Below are positions 18,899 to 27,263 of a stretch of 47,934 nucleotides of DNA, in pieces. Position 1 is the first letter of the stretch. Each line of letters starts with the position of its first letter. The DNA is taken from NCBI GenBank assembly GCA_027311865.1, contig DAICYC010000004.1, forward strand, positions 1 through 47,934, given 5' to 3'. The notes under the pieces are model-generated. The model was not told the origin of the DNA. It did not search any database and saw only the letters and a list, made by a program, of their open reading frames with translations. The translations under genes were made by a program, and so were the position numbers. Origin of the DNA: Candidatus Saccharimonadota bacterium. GTDB taxonomy: Bacteria; Patescibacteriota; Saccharimonadia; Saccharimonadales; Saccharimonadaceae.

Positions 18899-20548
18899 AT
18901 GAATAAAGACGTAATCTATATTGATGTTGACGACGATGTAACGGCGATTATTGGCAAGATTAAAGCGGCTAATGAAAAGATTGTTGCCATCGTGCCGCCA
19001 AAGCGGTCGAGTGCTCTTCAGAGCGCGGTGAACTTGCGCTTGTTGGATCGAATGGCCAAATCTGATAAGAAGAAAATCGTCTTGATTACCAATAATGCAG
19101 CTCTGATTGCTCTGGCGGCCGCTATTCAGCTGCCGGTGGCTAAGAATCTTCAGTCAAAACCAGAGGTTGCCACGGCGCCGGACTCGGCAATTGACGAGAG
19201 CGACGACATTATTGACGGCTCAATGCTGCCAGTTGGCGATCACGCCTCGACGGTCCCAGTCCGTGACGGCACACGTCTATCAAAGAATGAGGCGATTGAT
19301 AGTGTGGCCGCCAAAGATGCGGCAGTTGCGCCGTTGGCCGCTGCTGTGATGACCGCTGACCCAAGAGGCAAGAAGTCCAAGAAGCCCGTCAAAGTACCCG
19401 ATTTTAATACTTTCCGCAAAAAGTTCGTCCTGATTGGCCTAGGTCTGGCAGCCTTTATAGCATTGTTGATATGGATGTTCGGCTTCGCTCCAGCTGCGAC
19501 GGTTATTATTACCGCAAGAACATCGCCAGCGCCAATTAGCACGGCGGTCGAGCTTTCGACAACGGCGATGACGAATCCCGGAGAAGGCGTCCTCAAGGCG
19601 CTGCTGAAGGACAACCAGGTCGACGAGAAGCTCGAATTTGAAGCTACGGGTACAGCCAAGGTTGGCGATAAGGCTACGGGAACGATGACCGTCAAGCGAA
19701 CATCAATCTCGAGAACGCCAATATCAATTCCGGCTGGTACGGTATTCACATCTAATGACATATCGTTTGTCAGTACACAGGCCGCTACTCTAGCTGGAAC
19801 CGATATCGGCGAGGGGTCTATCATTCAGGATTCGGAGACGATCCCAGTTCAGGCCGTTGATGTCGGTTCGGAATATAACGTCAGTGCCCGCTCATATCGG
19901 GCTTCTGTCGGTGGGTTTAGTTCTCAAGGTAGCGTCATGACAGGCGGATCGAGTCGTGAAGTAAAGGTCGTATCAGAGGCCGATGTTGAGCGTGCCCGCG
20001 GTGAACTAATCGGCCGGTCATCAGACGAAGCCAAACAGCAGCTGATTGAAGAGTTTGGTGAAACTGCCAAATCAATCGAGAGCAGTTTTAATATCCAAAG
20101 GGGTGATCAAGTAGTTATACCAGCTCTCGGTCAGGAAGCACCAGAGGGAAAAGCCACCCTGACGCTACCGACGACCTACTCAATGTACGGCGTCGCCAAA
20201 TCGGATTTCGAAAAGTACACAACAGCTATTCTAGAGGACCAAGCCCTGACCTCTAACCAGAAAATATATGACCAAGGGTTCGAAGATGCTCGTTTCAGTG
20301 ACTTCCGACGCGACAATGAAACAATGACGGCCACTTTGGCCACCAGCGGAAAAGTTGGTCCCAAGATTGACGAACTGGCCATGAAACAACAAGTCAAGGG
20401 ACAGCGTTACGGCGAGGTTAAGCAAACCCTCGAAGCAATTGAGGGGATCGGCGATGTCGACGTAAAATTCTCTTACTTCTGGGTCCGCACCGTACCTAAT
20501 AATATCGATAAAATTGACATCGAGTTTAAACTACAAGATGAGTCGTAA
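18899..20548 (+). CDS. membrane protein, annotated in relatives as baseplate J/gp47-like
   Basis: IVPPKRSSALQSAVNLRLLDRMA N-terminal domain, single central TM (FVLIGLGLAAFIALLIWMFG), large beta-rich extracytoplasmic part. Confidence 0.65.
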   Translation: MNKDVIYIDVDDDVTAIIGKIKAANEKIVAIVPPKRSSALQSAVNLRLLDRMAKSDKKKIVLITNNAALIALAAAIQLPVAKNLQSKPEVATAPDSAIDESDDIIDGSMLPVGDHASTVPVRDGTRLSKNEAIDSVAAKDAAVAPLAAAVMTADPRGKKSKKPVKVPDFNTFRKKFVLIGLGLAAFIALLIWMFGFAPAATVIITARTSPAPISTAVELSTTAMTNPGEGVLKALLKDNQVDEKLEFEATGTAKVGDKATGTMTVKRTSISRTPISIPAGTVFTSNDISFVSTQAATLAGTDIGEGSIIQDSETIPVQAVDVGSEYNVSARSYRASVGGFSSQGSVMTGGSSREVKVVSEADVERARGELIGRSSDEAKQQLIEEFGETAKSIESSFNIQRGDQVVIPALGQEAPEGKATLTLPTTYSMYGVAKSDFEKYTTAILEDQALTSNQKIYDQGFEDARFSDFRRDNETMTATLATSGKVGPKIDELAMKQQVKGQRYGEVKQTLEAIEGIGDVDVKFSYFWVRTVPNNIDKIDIEFKLQDES

Positions 20549-20942
20549 AGCCCTCATCAGTTTGGATGTGGGGGAGAAGCGAATCGGCGTCGCCATCGCT
20601 GATACTTCGGTGAGGATAGCCATTCCGTTCGACACTATTCTTGTTGACGGCTCAGAGATACATCGTATTGCAGAGATAGTTACGACAGAAGGCGCTGAGC
20701 AGATAGTTGTTGGTTATCCACGTAACCAAAACGGCGAGCCGACCCTACAAACGGCTTATGTCGAAAACTTTGCCAAACAGTTGGCTGATATTGCCGAAAT
20801 AGTCTGGCGAGACGAGTCATTAACTAGCGTTCAAGCCGAACAGCAACTTAAAGACCTGGGTTATCCCTATTCGAAAGCCGACATCGACGCCCGAGCCGCG
20901 GCTATAATCTTACAGGACTATCTGGAGGAAAACTATGGATAA
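20538..20942 (+). CDS. ruvX: Holliday junction resolvase-like YqgF/RuvX
   Basis: ALISLDVGEKRIGVAIAD, VVGYPRNQNG, RDESLTSVQAE, DIDARAAAIILQDYLEE; start at internal Met preferred over the track start 20514. Confidence 0.93.
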   Translation: MSRKALISLDVGEKRIGVAIADTSVRIAIPFDTILVDGSEIHRIAEIVTTEGAEQIVVGYPRNQNGEPTLQTAYVENFAKQLADIAEIVWRDESLTSVQAEQQLKDLGYPYSKADIDARAAAIILQDYLEENYG

Positions 20943-22113
20943 TATGCTACGACGACCCTCGCAACCGAATCGAGAACTTAACGAGACCCGGCCTCAGCCG
21001 ATTTCAATTGATCAACCAGTCAACCCTTATCCTAACCAGCCGGCGATTCAGACAGAGAACTTGGATAATTCATCGGCGAACCAAAAGCCTTCATCGCCTA
21101 AGCGACGATGGGGTCTGATGGTGGCCGGTTTTGTTCTGATACTGACGACAATGGTGATTGGTGCCGTCTACTGGTGGTATTCGACCCAGCTATCGGCAGT
21201 TGATTCGGCCGACGACAGTAAAAAAGTGGTTCGAATCGTTAGTGGTTCAACGCCGCCGCAAATTGGCAATCAGTTAGAAGAGGCAGGCTTGATAAAAGAC
21301 GGCGAGGCTTTCGATATCTATACACGCATCAAGGGTGTACAAGGTCGTCTCCAGGCTGGGACTTATCGCTTGTCGCCATCTGAATCAACGCCTGAAATAG
21401 TCGAACATCTGATTAATGGTCGAGTCGACACCTTCTCGATTACCTTCATACCTGGATTAACTCTGAAGCAGATTCGGGAAGTCATAAAAGACGCCGGCTA
21501 TACCGATGCCGAAATCGATAAAGCTATGACGTCTGACTATGACTCACCAATCTTTGACGGCAAGCCGGCCGGTCAAGATTTGGAAGGTTATATCTATCCA
21601 GAAACCTACCAAGTTAGTTCGAGTGCGACTGTTGAGCAAATTTTGAAACAGGCTTTTGCCGAATTCGAAAAAGTGATTAAAGCTAATGACCTAGCTGCAA
21701 AATATAAAGAGCAGGGGTTAACGCTCTATGAGGGCATTATCATGGCCTCGATCATTCAAAAAGAGGCCGTTGGAGGAGACGAAGCTCAGATTGCACAGGT
21801 CTTTCTCAAGCGTTACGCAGAAGGTATGGCTCTAGGTTCAGATCCAACCTATCAATACATTGCCGACAAGTTGGGTGTGGAGCGTGATTTGAATCTCGAT
21901 TCACCGTACAACACGCGACGCTTCACAGGTCTGCCACCGGGTCCAATCGCCAATTCGAGCGAAACCGTACTGGTGGCTGTCGCTGAACCGGCTGAAGGTG
22001 ATTATCTGTATTTCTTGAGCGGTGATGACGATGTTACTTATTTTTCACGAACCTTGGCCGAGCACGAGGCAAACATCCGCGACTACTGTAAAGTAAAGTG
22101 CTCATATCTCTAG
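20935..22113 (+). CDS. mltG: endolytic transglycosylase MltG (YceG-like)
   Basis: TM; FIPGLTLKQI, LEGYIYPETYQV, IIMASIIQKEA, GSDPTYQYI, SPYNTRRFTGLPPGPIANS. Confidence 0.94.
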   Translation: MDNMLRRPSQPNRELNETRPQPISIDQPVNPYPNQPAIQTENLDNSSANQKPSSPKRRWGLMVAGFVLILTTMVIGAVYWWYSTQLSAVDSADDSKKVVRIVSGSTPPQIGNQLEEAGLIKDGEAFDIYTRIKGVQGRLQAGTYRLSPSESTPEIVEHLINGRVDTFSITFIPGLTLKQIREVIKDAGYTDAEIDKAMTSDYDSPIFDGKPAGQDLEGYIYPETYQVSSSATVEQILKQAFAEFEKVIKANDLAAKYKEQGLTLYEGIIMASIIQKEAVGGDEAQIAQVFLKRYAEGMALGSDPTYQYIADKLGVERDLNLDSPYNTRRFTGLPPGPIANSSETVLVAVAEPAEGDYLYFLSGDDDVTYFSRTLAEHEANIRDYCKVKCSYL

Positions 22114-22152
22114 TTAACAGGGGTGATGCCGTTACAAAAGGGCTCTAATAAG

Positions 22153-22182
22153 TTGACATATGCTATAGCATCTTGATACAAT
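22153..22182 (+). promoter_or_regulatory. promoter for the LysM-CHAP hydrolase
   Basis: TTGACA-18-TACAAT with TG upstream of the -10; precedes a ~220-nt leader. Confidence 0.65.
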
Positions 22183-22538
22183 CATAAAAGCACATTTTGT
22201 GACTGTGACTACTGGTTACGAAACGCTTCTCTCGAGAAACGTGACGTTATCTGCGAGTGGGAGCACTAGACACAGATGGGCCTACCACAATTGTCGTACG
22301 GGTATCGAAATTATTAAACTAAAATCGGTCGAATCATACCCCTTTCTCTGCGAGAAGTAAGACTTAGTATGGTAGTCGCCTCTGTAGTAATACAGACGGC
22401 AGGAGAACGATAATTCGTAATCAGATCACTAGCGGTATTGTAACCCAAAGATCGGTTGCTGGAACCCAGCAACGCACCGCTCCTCGACGTCAATCAAAGA
22501 CTCGAGTTAAAACATCATCTATAGCTATCTACGCCAGT

Positions 22539-23591
22539 ATGTTTACGTTACTGGTAGTGATGATCGGAATCGGTTACCGCGCCCCTCAGGACGTCTCTCA
22601 GGTAGCCACAACGGCATCTGCGCTATCTGCCACCCAGCAGATTGACGAGGCCGAATCGGAAACAACTGTTAACGAAGTTGTTGCTTCGACTATTGCCGCG
22701 AATGTAGCCACTACAACGAATCTGTCGGTTGCGCCGTCGGTTAACAGCTTGGCAATCTCGGCTCAAATCGAGAGTCAATTGCCGACAACTGATGAGTCAA
22801 CCTCACGTCCAGCGATCGTTGAAGTCACCTCACCAAACCGTGAGATTGTTGAATATACCGTCGAACCAGGCGACACTGTCGCCAGTTTAGCGGACGAATT
22901 TGGCCTGTCTAAAGAAACCATTATGTGGGCGAATGATTTGACCAGCGAGAATCTGACAGCTGGCTCGACCCTAGATATATTGCCTCGTAACGGTGTTGTA
23001 TACACCGTCAAGTCTGGTGATACTATCGAAAGTATCGCTGACAAGTATTCAGGTGATGCGGCCGCAATTACTACTTACAATGACTTAGAGATTTCGGGAG
23101 TCACCGAGGGATTGAAGATTATCATTCCAGACGGACAGCTTCCTGAGACTGAACGTCCTGGATACGTGGCGCCGGTTGTTCGGACGACTGTTAGCAGTAC
23201 TACGACCACTACTAACCGCACATCGTCATACTCATCGTATTATCGATCTGGCTCATCAGGCAACCGATACGCTTTCGGTAACTGTACCTACTGGGTATAC
23301 GACCGTCGGGCTGAGATGGGTCGTCCGGTTGGAAGCTTCTGGGGTAACGCCAACACCTGGGATGACGCTGCTCGAGCTCAGGGCTACGTTGTTAACAACG
23401 TTCCAGCCGTCGGAGCCGTTCTGGTTGATAACGCCGGTTATTACGGTCACGTGGCTGTAGTTGAGAGCAAGTTAGCTGATGGATCAATCGTTATTAGTGA
23501 GATGAATAACTCCGTTTACGGTGGATTCAACATCGTCAACAGTCGAACGATTTCAGCCGGTCAAGCAGCGCTTTATAGCTACATTCACTAA
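22539..23591 (+). CDS. LysM-CHAP peptidoglycan hydrolase, membrane anchored; true start probably upstream (~22413)
   Basis: Two LysM domains ([56 protein letters not shown]) and C-terminal CHAP ([16 protein letters not shown]...[10 protein letters not shown]...GHVAVVE). Confidence 0.92.
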   Translation: MFTLLVVMIGIGYRAPQDVSQVATTASALSATQQIDEAESETTVNEVVASTIAANVATTTNLSVAPSVNSLAISAQIESQLPTTDESTSRPAIVEVTSPNREIVEYTVEPGDTVASLADEFGLSKETIMWANDLTSENLTAGSTLDILPRNGVVYTVKSGDTIESIADKYSGDAAAITTYNDLEISGVTEGLKIIIPDGQLPETERPGYVAPVVRTTVSSTTTTTNRTSSYSSYYRSGSSGNRYAFGNCTYWVYDRRAEMGRPVGSFWGNANTWDDAARAQGYVVNNVPAVGAVLVDNAGYYGHVAVVESKLADGSIVISEMNNSVYGGFNIVNSRTISAGQAALYSYIH

Positions 23592-23609
23592 AAATAGTTA
23601 TCCACATTT

Positions 23610-23638
23610 AGCACCTCTGTCAATACAGGGGTGCTTTT
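23610..23638 (+). terminator. terminator after the LysM-CHAP gene
   Basis: AGCACCTCTGT-caat-ACAGGGGTGCTTTT, immediately followed by the obgE extended -10. Confidence 0.8.
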
Positions 23639-23653
23639 GGTATAATGGTCTAT

Positions 23654-24952
23654 ATGTTTGTTGATACCGCCAAAGTACTCGTGCAGGCTGGAAGAGGCGG
23701 TGATGGTGCCGTCAGTTTCCGCCATGAAATTTATGTTGATAAGGGTGGCCCTGATGGTGGTGACGGTGGCCGCGGCGGTGACGTGATTTTCGTCGCAACC
23801 GATAATCTCAATACCCTCCTAGATTTTCGCTATAAACCCGAATTAAAGGCCAAACCTGGTCAATCGGGAGCCAAGCGCAATCGGCATGGCAAGTCAGGCG
23901 AGACGCTCTTCGTCAAGGTGCCGGCAGGTACAGTGGTCAAACGGGATGGCGAGATAATCGCTGATTTAACCGAAGATGGTCAAGAAGTCGTTATCGCCAA
24001 AGGCGGTGACGGTGGATTTGGCAACGCTCATTTCAAGTCGTCAGTACGTCAAACCCCAAGGATCGCCGAAAAGGGTGAGCCTGGTGACGAATTTGAGGCT
24101 GAACTTGAACTCAAGCTTCTAGCTGATGTCGGTCTGGTCGGTTTTCCTAATGCTGGCAAGTCAACTTTTTTGAGTGTCGTGAGCAATGCTCGTCCGGAAA
24201 TTGCTGATTATGCGTTTACGACCCTGACGCCGAATCTGGGCGTGGCTGATATCGATGACGGTAGCATCCTGATAGCTGACATTCCTGGGTTAATAGAAGG
24301 TGCGAGTGAAGGTAAGGGGCTGGGCGATGCCTTTTTGCGTCACGTGGAGCGTACCGCTGTGCTGCTTCACTTAATCGACGCTTATTCCGACGATGCGGCT
24401 GAAGCTTATCGCACCATTAGGCAGGAGTTGGAAGCCTATAGCCCCGAGTTAATTGACCGGCCGGAGGTGATAGCGCTGACGAAAATCGAGGGGCTCGACG
24501 ACGAGATCATCAAGATGCAGCGAGACGCCCTCAAAGAAGTTGCGCCCGATCGAGATATATTTGCACTCTCGGCTATCGCCCACAAAGGTACGACGGAAGT
24601 TTTGCGCCGATTGCGCCAAATTGTTCAAGAGGTTCGAAGCAAGCCAGATGTGACTGCCGACGAAGATGACGGTGATATGACGGTGATTAGCTTGTCTAAC
24701 GAACAAATCAAGCAAGCTTGGGCGATTGAGGAAATATCGGCACTTGATTCTGGCCAACGACGATTTAGGGTATCGGGTCACAAGATCGAGAAATTTGCTC
24801 GACGAACCCGTTTTGATACTTTCGAGGGTGTTAATCGGCTGCGTGACATCATGAAAAAAATGGGCATTACGCATGCTTTGAACCGAGCTGGAGCGGAAGG
24901 CAGCAGCTTGATTCTAATCAATGACGATGAATTTACACTTGTCGAAACTTAG
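23654..24952 (+). CDS. obgE: GTPase ObgE
   Basis: MFVDTAKVLVQAGRGGDGAVSFRHE, GFPNAGKSTFLS, DIPGLIEGASEGKGLG; start at 23654 matches family N-terminus better than 23645. Confidence 0.95.
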   Translation: MFVDTAKVLVQAGRGGDGAVSFRHEIYVDKGGPDGGDGGRGGDVIFVATDNLNTLLDFRYKPELKAKPGQSGAKRNRHGKSGETLFVKVPAGTVVKRDGEIIADLTEDGQEVVIAKGGDGGFGNAHFKSSVRQTPRIAEKGEPGDEFEAELELKLLADVGLVGFPNAGKSTFLSVVSNARPEIADYAFTTLTPNLGVADIDDGSILIADIPGLIEGASEGKGLGDAFLRHVERTAVLLHLIDAYSDDAAEAYRTIRQELEAYSPELIDRPEVIALTKIEGLDDEIIKMQRDALKEVAPDRDIFALSAIAHKGTTEVLRRLRQIVQEVRSKPDVTADEDDGDMTVISLSNEQIKQAWAIEEISALDSGQRRFRVSGHKIEKFARRTRFDTFEGVNRLRDIMKKMGITHALNRAGAEGSSLILINDDEFTLVET

Positions 24953-24967
24953 TTTTATGAAATAGTA

Positions 24968-24996
24968 TTGACAAAAAAGCACTATTGTGCTATTAT
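24968..24996 (+). promoter_or_regulatory. strong sigma70-type promoter
   Basis: TTGACA-17 bp-TATTAT. Confidence 0.8.
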
Positions 24997-25002
24997 TCAT
25001 TT

Positions 25003-25390
25003 ATCATCGTTCACAACGTTGTGGTCGGTGGACCTTCACAATTCGGGATACCAGCAGGAGGCCTTATGCTGTAGCGTTGCCTTCCTGCCTGGGTGTTAGG
25101 CAGGTCGTCGGGGTGATAGTCATACCGTATCGAAAAATGAACGGTACTATGTCCGACGAAAATCAGTCGACAAACGATCGAGAAATCGAAAGGAGAGCAG
25201 CGAATGCTCTAGCTTTGCCCAGATGCCGGGAGAAGGCATCCAGTTACCCACCCGCCGGGTTCGGCGGATTTTACTGGGAATCGGGCGATCATGAGCTTAT
25301 GTCTGCACTGATGCGACTAGCCAACACGCCAAACCATCCCGTAGCCCCGTGCGGCAACCTACTTACTAGGTTGTCCGCACGGGGCATTTT
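25003..25390 (+). ncRNA. candidate structured non-coding RNA (about 390 nt) of unknown class
   Basis: Bounded by TTGACA-17-TATTAT and an 18-bp GC-rich hairpin; contains several perfect hairpins and a duplicated module. The only long ORF (frame of 24987..25403) stops after the terminal hairpin. Confidence 0.5.
25344..25385 (+). terminator. strong terminal hairpin
   Basis: GCCCCGTGCGGCAACCTA-cttac-TAGGTTG-t-CCGCACGGGGC followed by ATTTTCATTT. Confidence 0.7.
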
Positions 25391-25456
25391 CATTTGTCGT
25401 TAAATATTAACGATAACCTAATATCAAGGTGACGGAAGTAAGCTACAATAATACTA

Positions 25457-26872
25457 ATGACCGAATCATTTTTCTTTTACGATCTCGAAACATCTGGCCT
25501 CGATCCGAGGTGGGACCGAATCATGCAATTCGCGGGCCAGCGAACTGACTCGGACTTGAATCCGATTGGCGATCCATACAACATCCTAGTGAAGTTAAAC
25601 GATGATACCCTGCCGAGTCCTGATGCTCTGATGGTGACCGGTATCACGCCTCAAGAAACACAAGCTGACGGCTACACTGAGGCTGAATTTGCCAAACTCT
25701 TGATGTCGGAGATTTTTACGCCGGGAACGACTGTGGTCGGCTACAATAATGTTCGATTTGATGATGAGTTTATTCGACATTTGTTTTGGCGAAATTTCTA
25801 TGATCCGTACGAGTGGACCTGGCGTGATGGGCGGAGCCGTTGGGACTTGCTCGATGTCGTCAGAATGACGCGAGCCTTACGCCCAGAGGGCATCGAGTGG
25901 CCGCTGGTTGATGGCATAGCTATCAATAAACTTGAGAATATCGCAGCGGCTAACGGACTCAATCACACAAAAGCCCACGACGCTCTGAGTGATGTTGAGG
26001 CGCTGATTGACATTACACGCCTGATTCACAACAAGCAGCCCGCCCTGTTTGAGCATCTGCTGAAATTTCGGGATAAGAATCAGGTCAAACAACTGATTAA
26101 CCTCGATAACAAACAGCCATTTGTTTACGTAAATGGCCAATATGATTCCGCATACCATTCGGCAACGGTGGCTTTTCCGCTAACTTCTGGTCGAAACAAC
26201 AGTGTCGTAGTTTACGACTTACGCTATGACCCGACTCCACTGCTTAATTTGTCGATTGAACAACTGGAAAAGATCCGCTTTGCCAAACGGGACGAGAGAC
26301 AGTCGGAAGGCTTTATTAACTTGCCTGTTAAGCAACTTCAATACAACCGCGTGCCGGCGGTGGCTCCGCTTGGTGTATTAGAGCGCGGTGACGGTTGGCG
26401 GCGCTTAGGTTTGACGCCGGAACTAATTGATCGTCATCGGAAGGTGTTGTTGTCGTCTCCAGCTTTTGCTGAGAACGTCCGATCGGTATTTGAAAAAGAA
26501 CCCGATTTTGAGCCAGCGACTGAGCCGGAAGCCCAGCTGTATGATGGCTTCCTACCGCAGGGTGATGCTTTATCAATTTCAAAGGTTAGACAGGCCGACG
26601 TTAGCCAGTTGGCCGATCTACACCCAAATTTTATCGATGAAAGACTTGACGACCTTCTGCTACACTACAAGGCTCGTAATTACCCGCAATCGCTAGCTGA
26701 GGATGAGGTTGTAAGTTGGGAAAAGTGGCGATCAGATCGCATCAAGCGACAATTACCCGACTTTATTAGCCGACTTCAGTCATTAGCTCAAAGCGAAACT
26801 GCTGATGACAAACAATTCATCCTTCAAGAACTACAGTTGTGGGCCGAAAGTATTGTTCCAGTCGAGGATTAA
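25457..26872 (+). CDS. sbcB: exodeoxyribonuclease I
   Basis: FFFYDLETSGLDPRWDRIMQFAGQRTD, GYNNVRFDDEF, AHDALSDVEALIDI. Confidence 0.93.
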   Translation: MTESFFFYDLETSGLDPRWDRIMQFAGQRTDSDLNPIGDPYNILVKLNDDTLPSPDALMVTGITPQETQADGYTEAEFAKLLMSEIFTPGTTVVGYNNVRFDDEFIRHLFWRNFYDPYEWTWRDGRSRWDLLDVVRMTRALRPEGIEWPLVDGIAINKLENIAAANGLNHTKAHDALSDVEALIDITRLIHNKQPALFEHLLKFRDKNQVKQLINLDNKQPFVYVNGQYDSAYHSATVAFPLTSGRNNSVVVYDLRYDPTPLLNLSIEQLEKIRFAKRDERQSEGFINLPVKQLQYNRVPAVAPLGVLERGDGWRRLGLTPELIDRHRKVLLSSPAFAENVRSVFEKEPDFEPATEPEAQLYDGFLPQGDALSISKVRQADVSQLADLHPNFIDERLDDLLLHYKARNYPQSLAEDEVVSWEKWRSDRIKRQLPDFISRLQSLAQSETADDKQFILQELQLWAESIVPVED

Positions 26873-27129
26873 GCTCGAGCTAGTTTCTTGTCGGGAGTAT
26901 TGGGCATAGACAAGACACGGCGAATAATTGGTCGTGATGATAGGCGACCGATAATCACCCCTAGAGCTGCCGTACAGGCTAAATGCATAGCAGTTGCGCT
27001 GATACCGATATCAGTGCCAGGAATTCGACCAGCAATTAAGAAAAAAGCCACCGCTTCCATCACATCGAGGGAATCGACTATGAGAATGCCGGAGCCGAGT
27101 AGGCAAATAGTTGTAATACCTTTTTTCAT
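26869..27129 (-). CDS. hypothetical small membrane protein
   Basis: 86 aa hydrophobic ORF convergent with sbcB. Confidence 0.55.
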   Translation of the reverse strand: MKKGITTICLLGSGILIVDSLDVMEAVAFFLIAGRIPGTDIGISATAMHLACTAALGVIIGRLSSRPIIRRVLSMPNTPDKKLARA

Positions 27130-27263
27130 AATAATGTCAAGTTAGTGAAAGAATATTATCACCGTAGTCCGCCGAAGGCAAGCATGAGCGGAACTGCTTA
27201 CTATGAACTAGCTCACATAGGGGGGTGGAAAAAGTCGTCAGAAAAGCGTATAATTACACAGAT

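Noticed and set aside
19240-19824. Track ORFs antisense or in alternate frames to strong CDSs (e.g. 19240..19824 -, 3551..4177 -, 10338..10730 -, 35078..35668 -, 31353..31685 -)
   Set aside because: They lie over well-supported genes, lack recognisable domains or SD/promoter context, and show low-complexity shadow-translation composition.
18899-20548. Prophage because of the baseplate J-like gene (and the holin-like gene at 37613)
   Set aside because: Neighbours are housekeeping genes, with no integrase, capsid, terminase or tail genes; these families occur as chromosomal membrane proteins.
25003-25390. RNase P RNA, tmRNA or T-box identity for the 25 kb RNA
   Set aside because: No GAGGAAAGUC/ACAGA-type RNase P core, no tmRNA TPsiC/CCA end, no T-box GGGUGGNACCGCG motif, and no aaRS immediately downstream.
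24987-25403. Track ORF 24987..25403 (138 aa) as a genuine protein gene
   Set aside because: Its nominal start precedes the -10 box, later ATGs lack an SD, arginine codons are atypical for the window, and it runs through the terminal hairpin with the stop beyond it. Not fully excluded: the shorter MSDENQ... version could still be translated.
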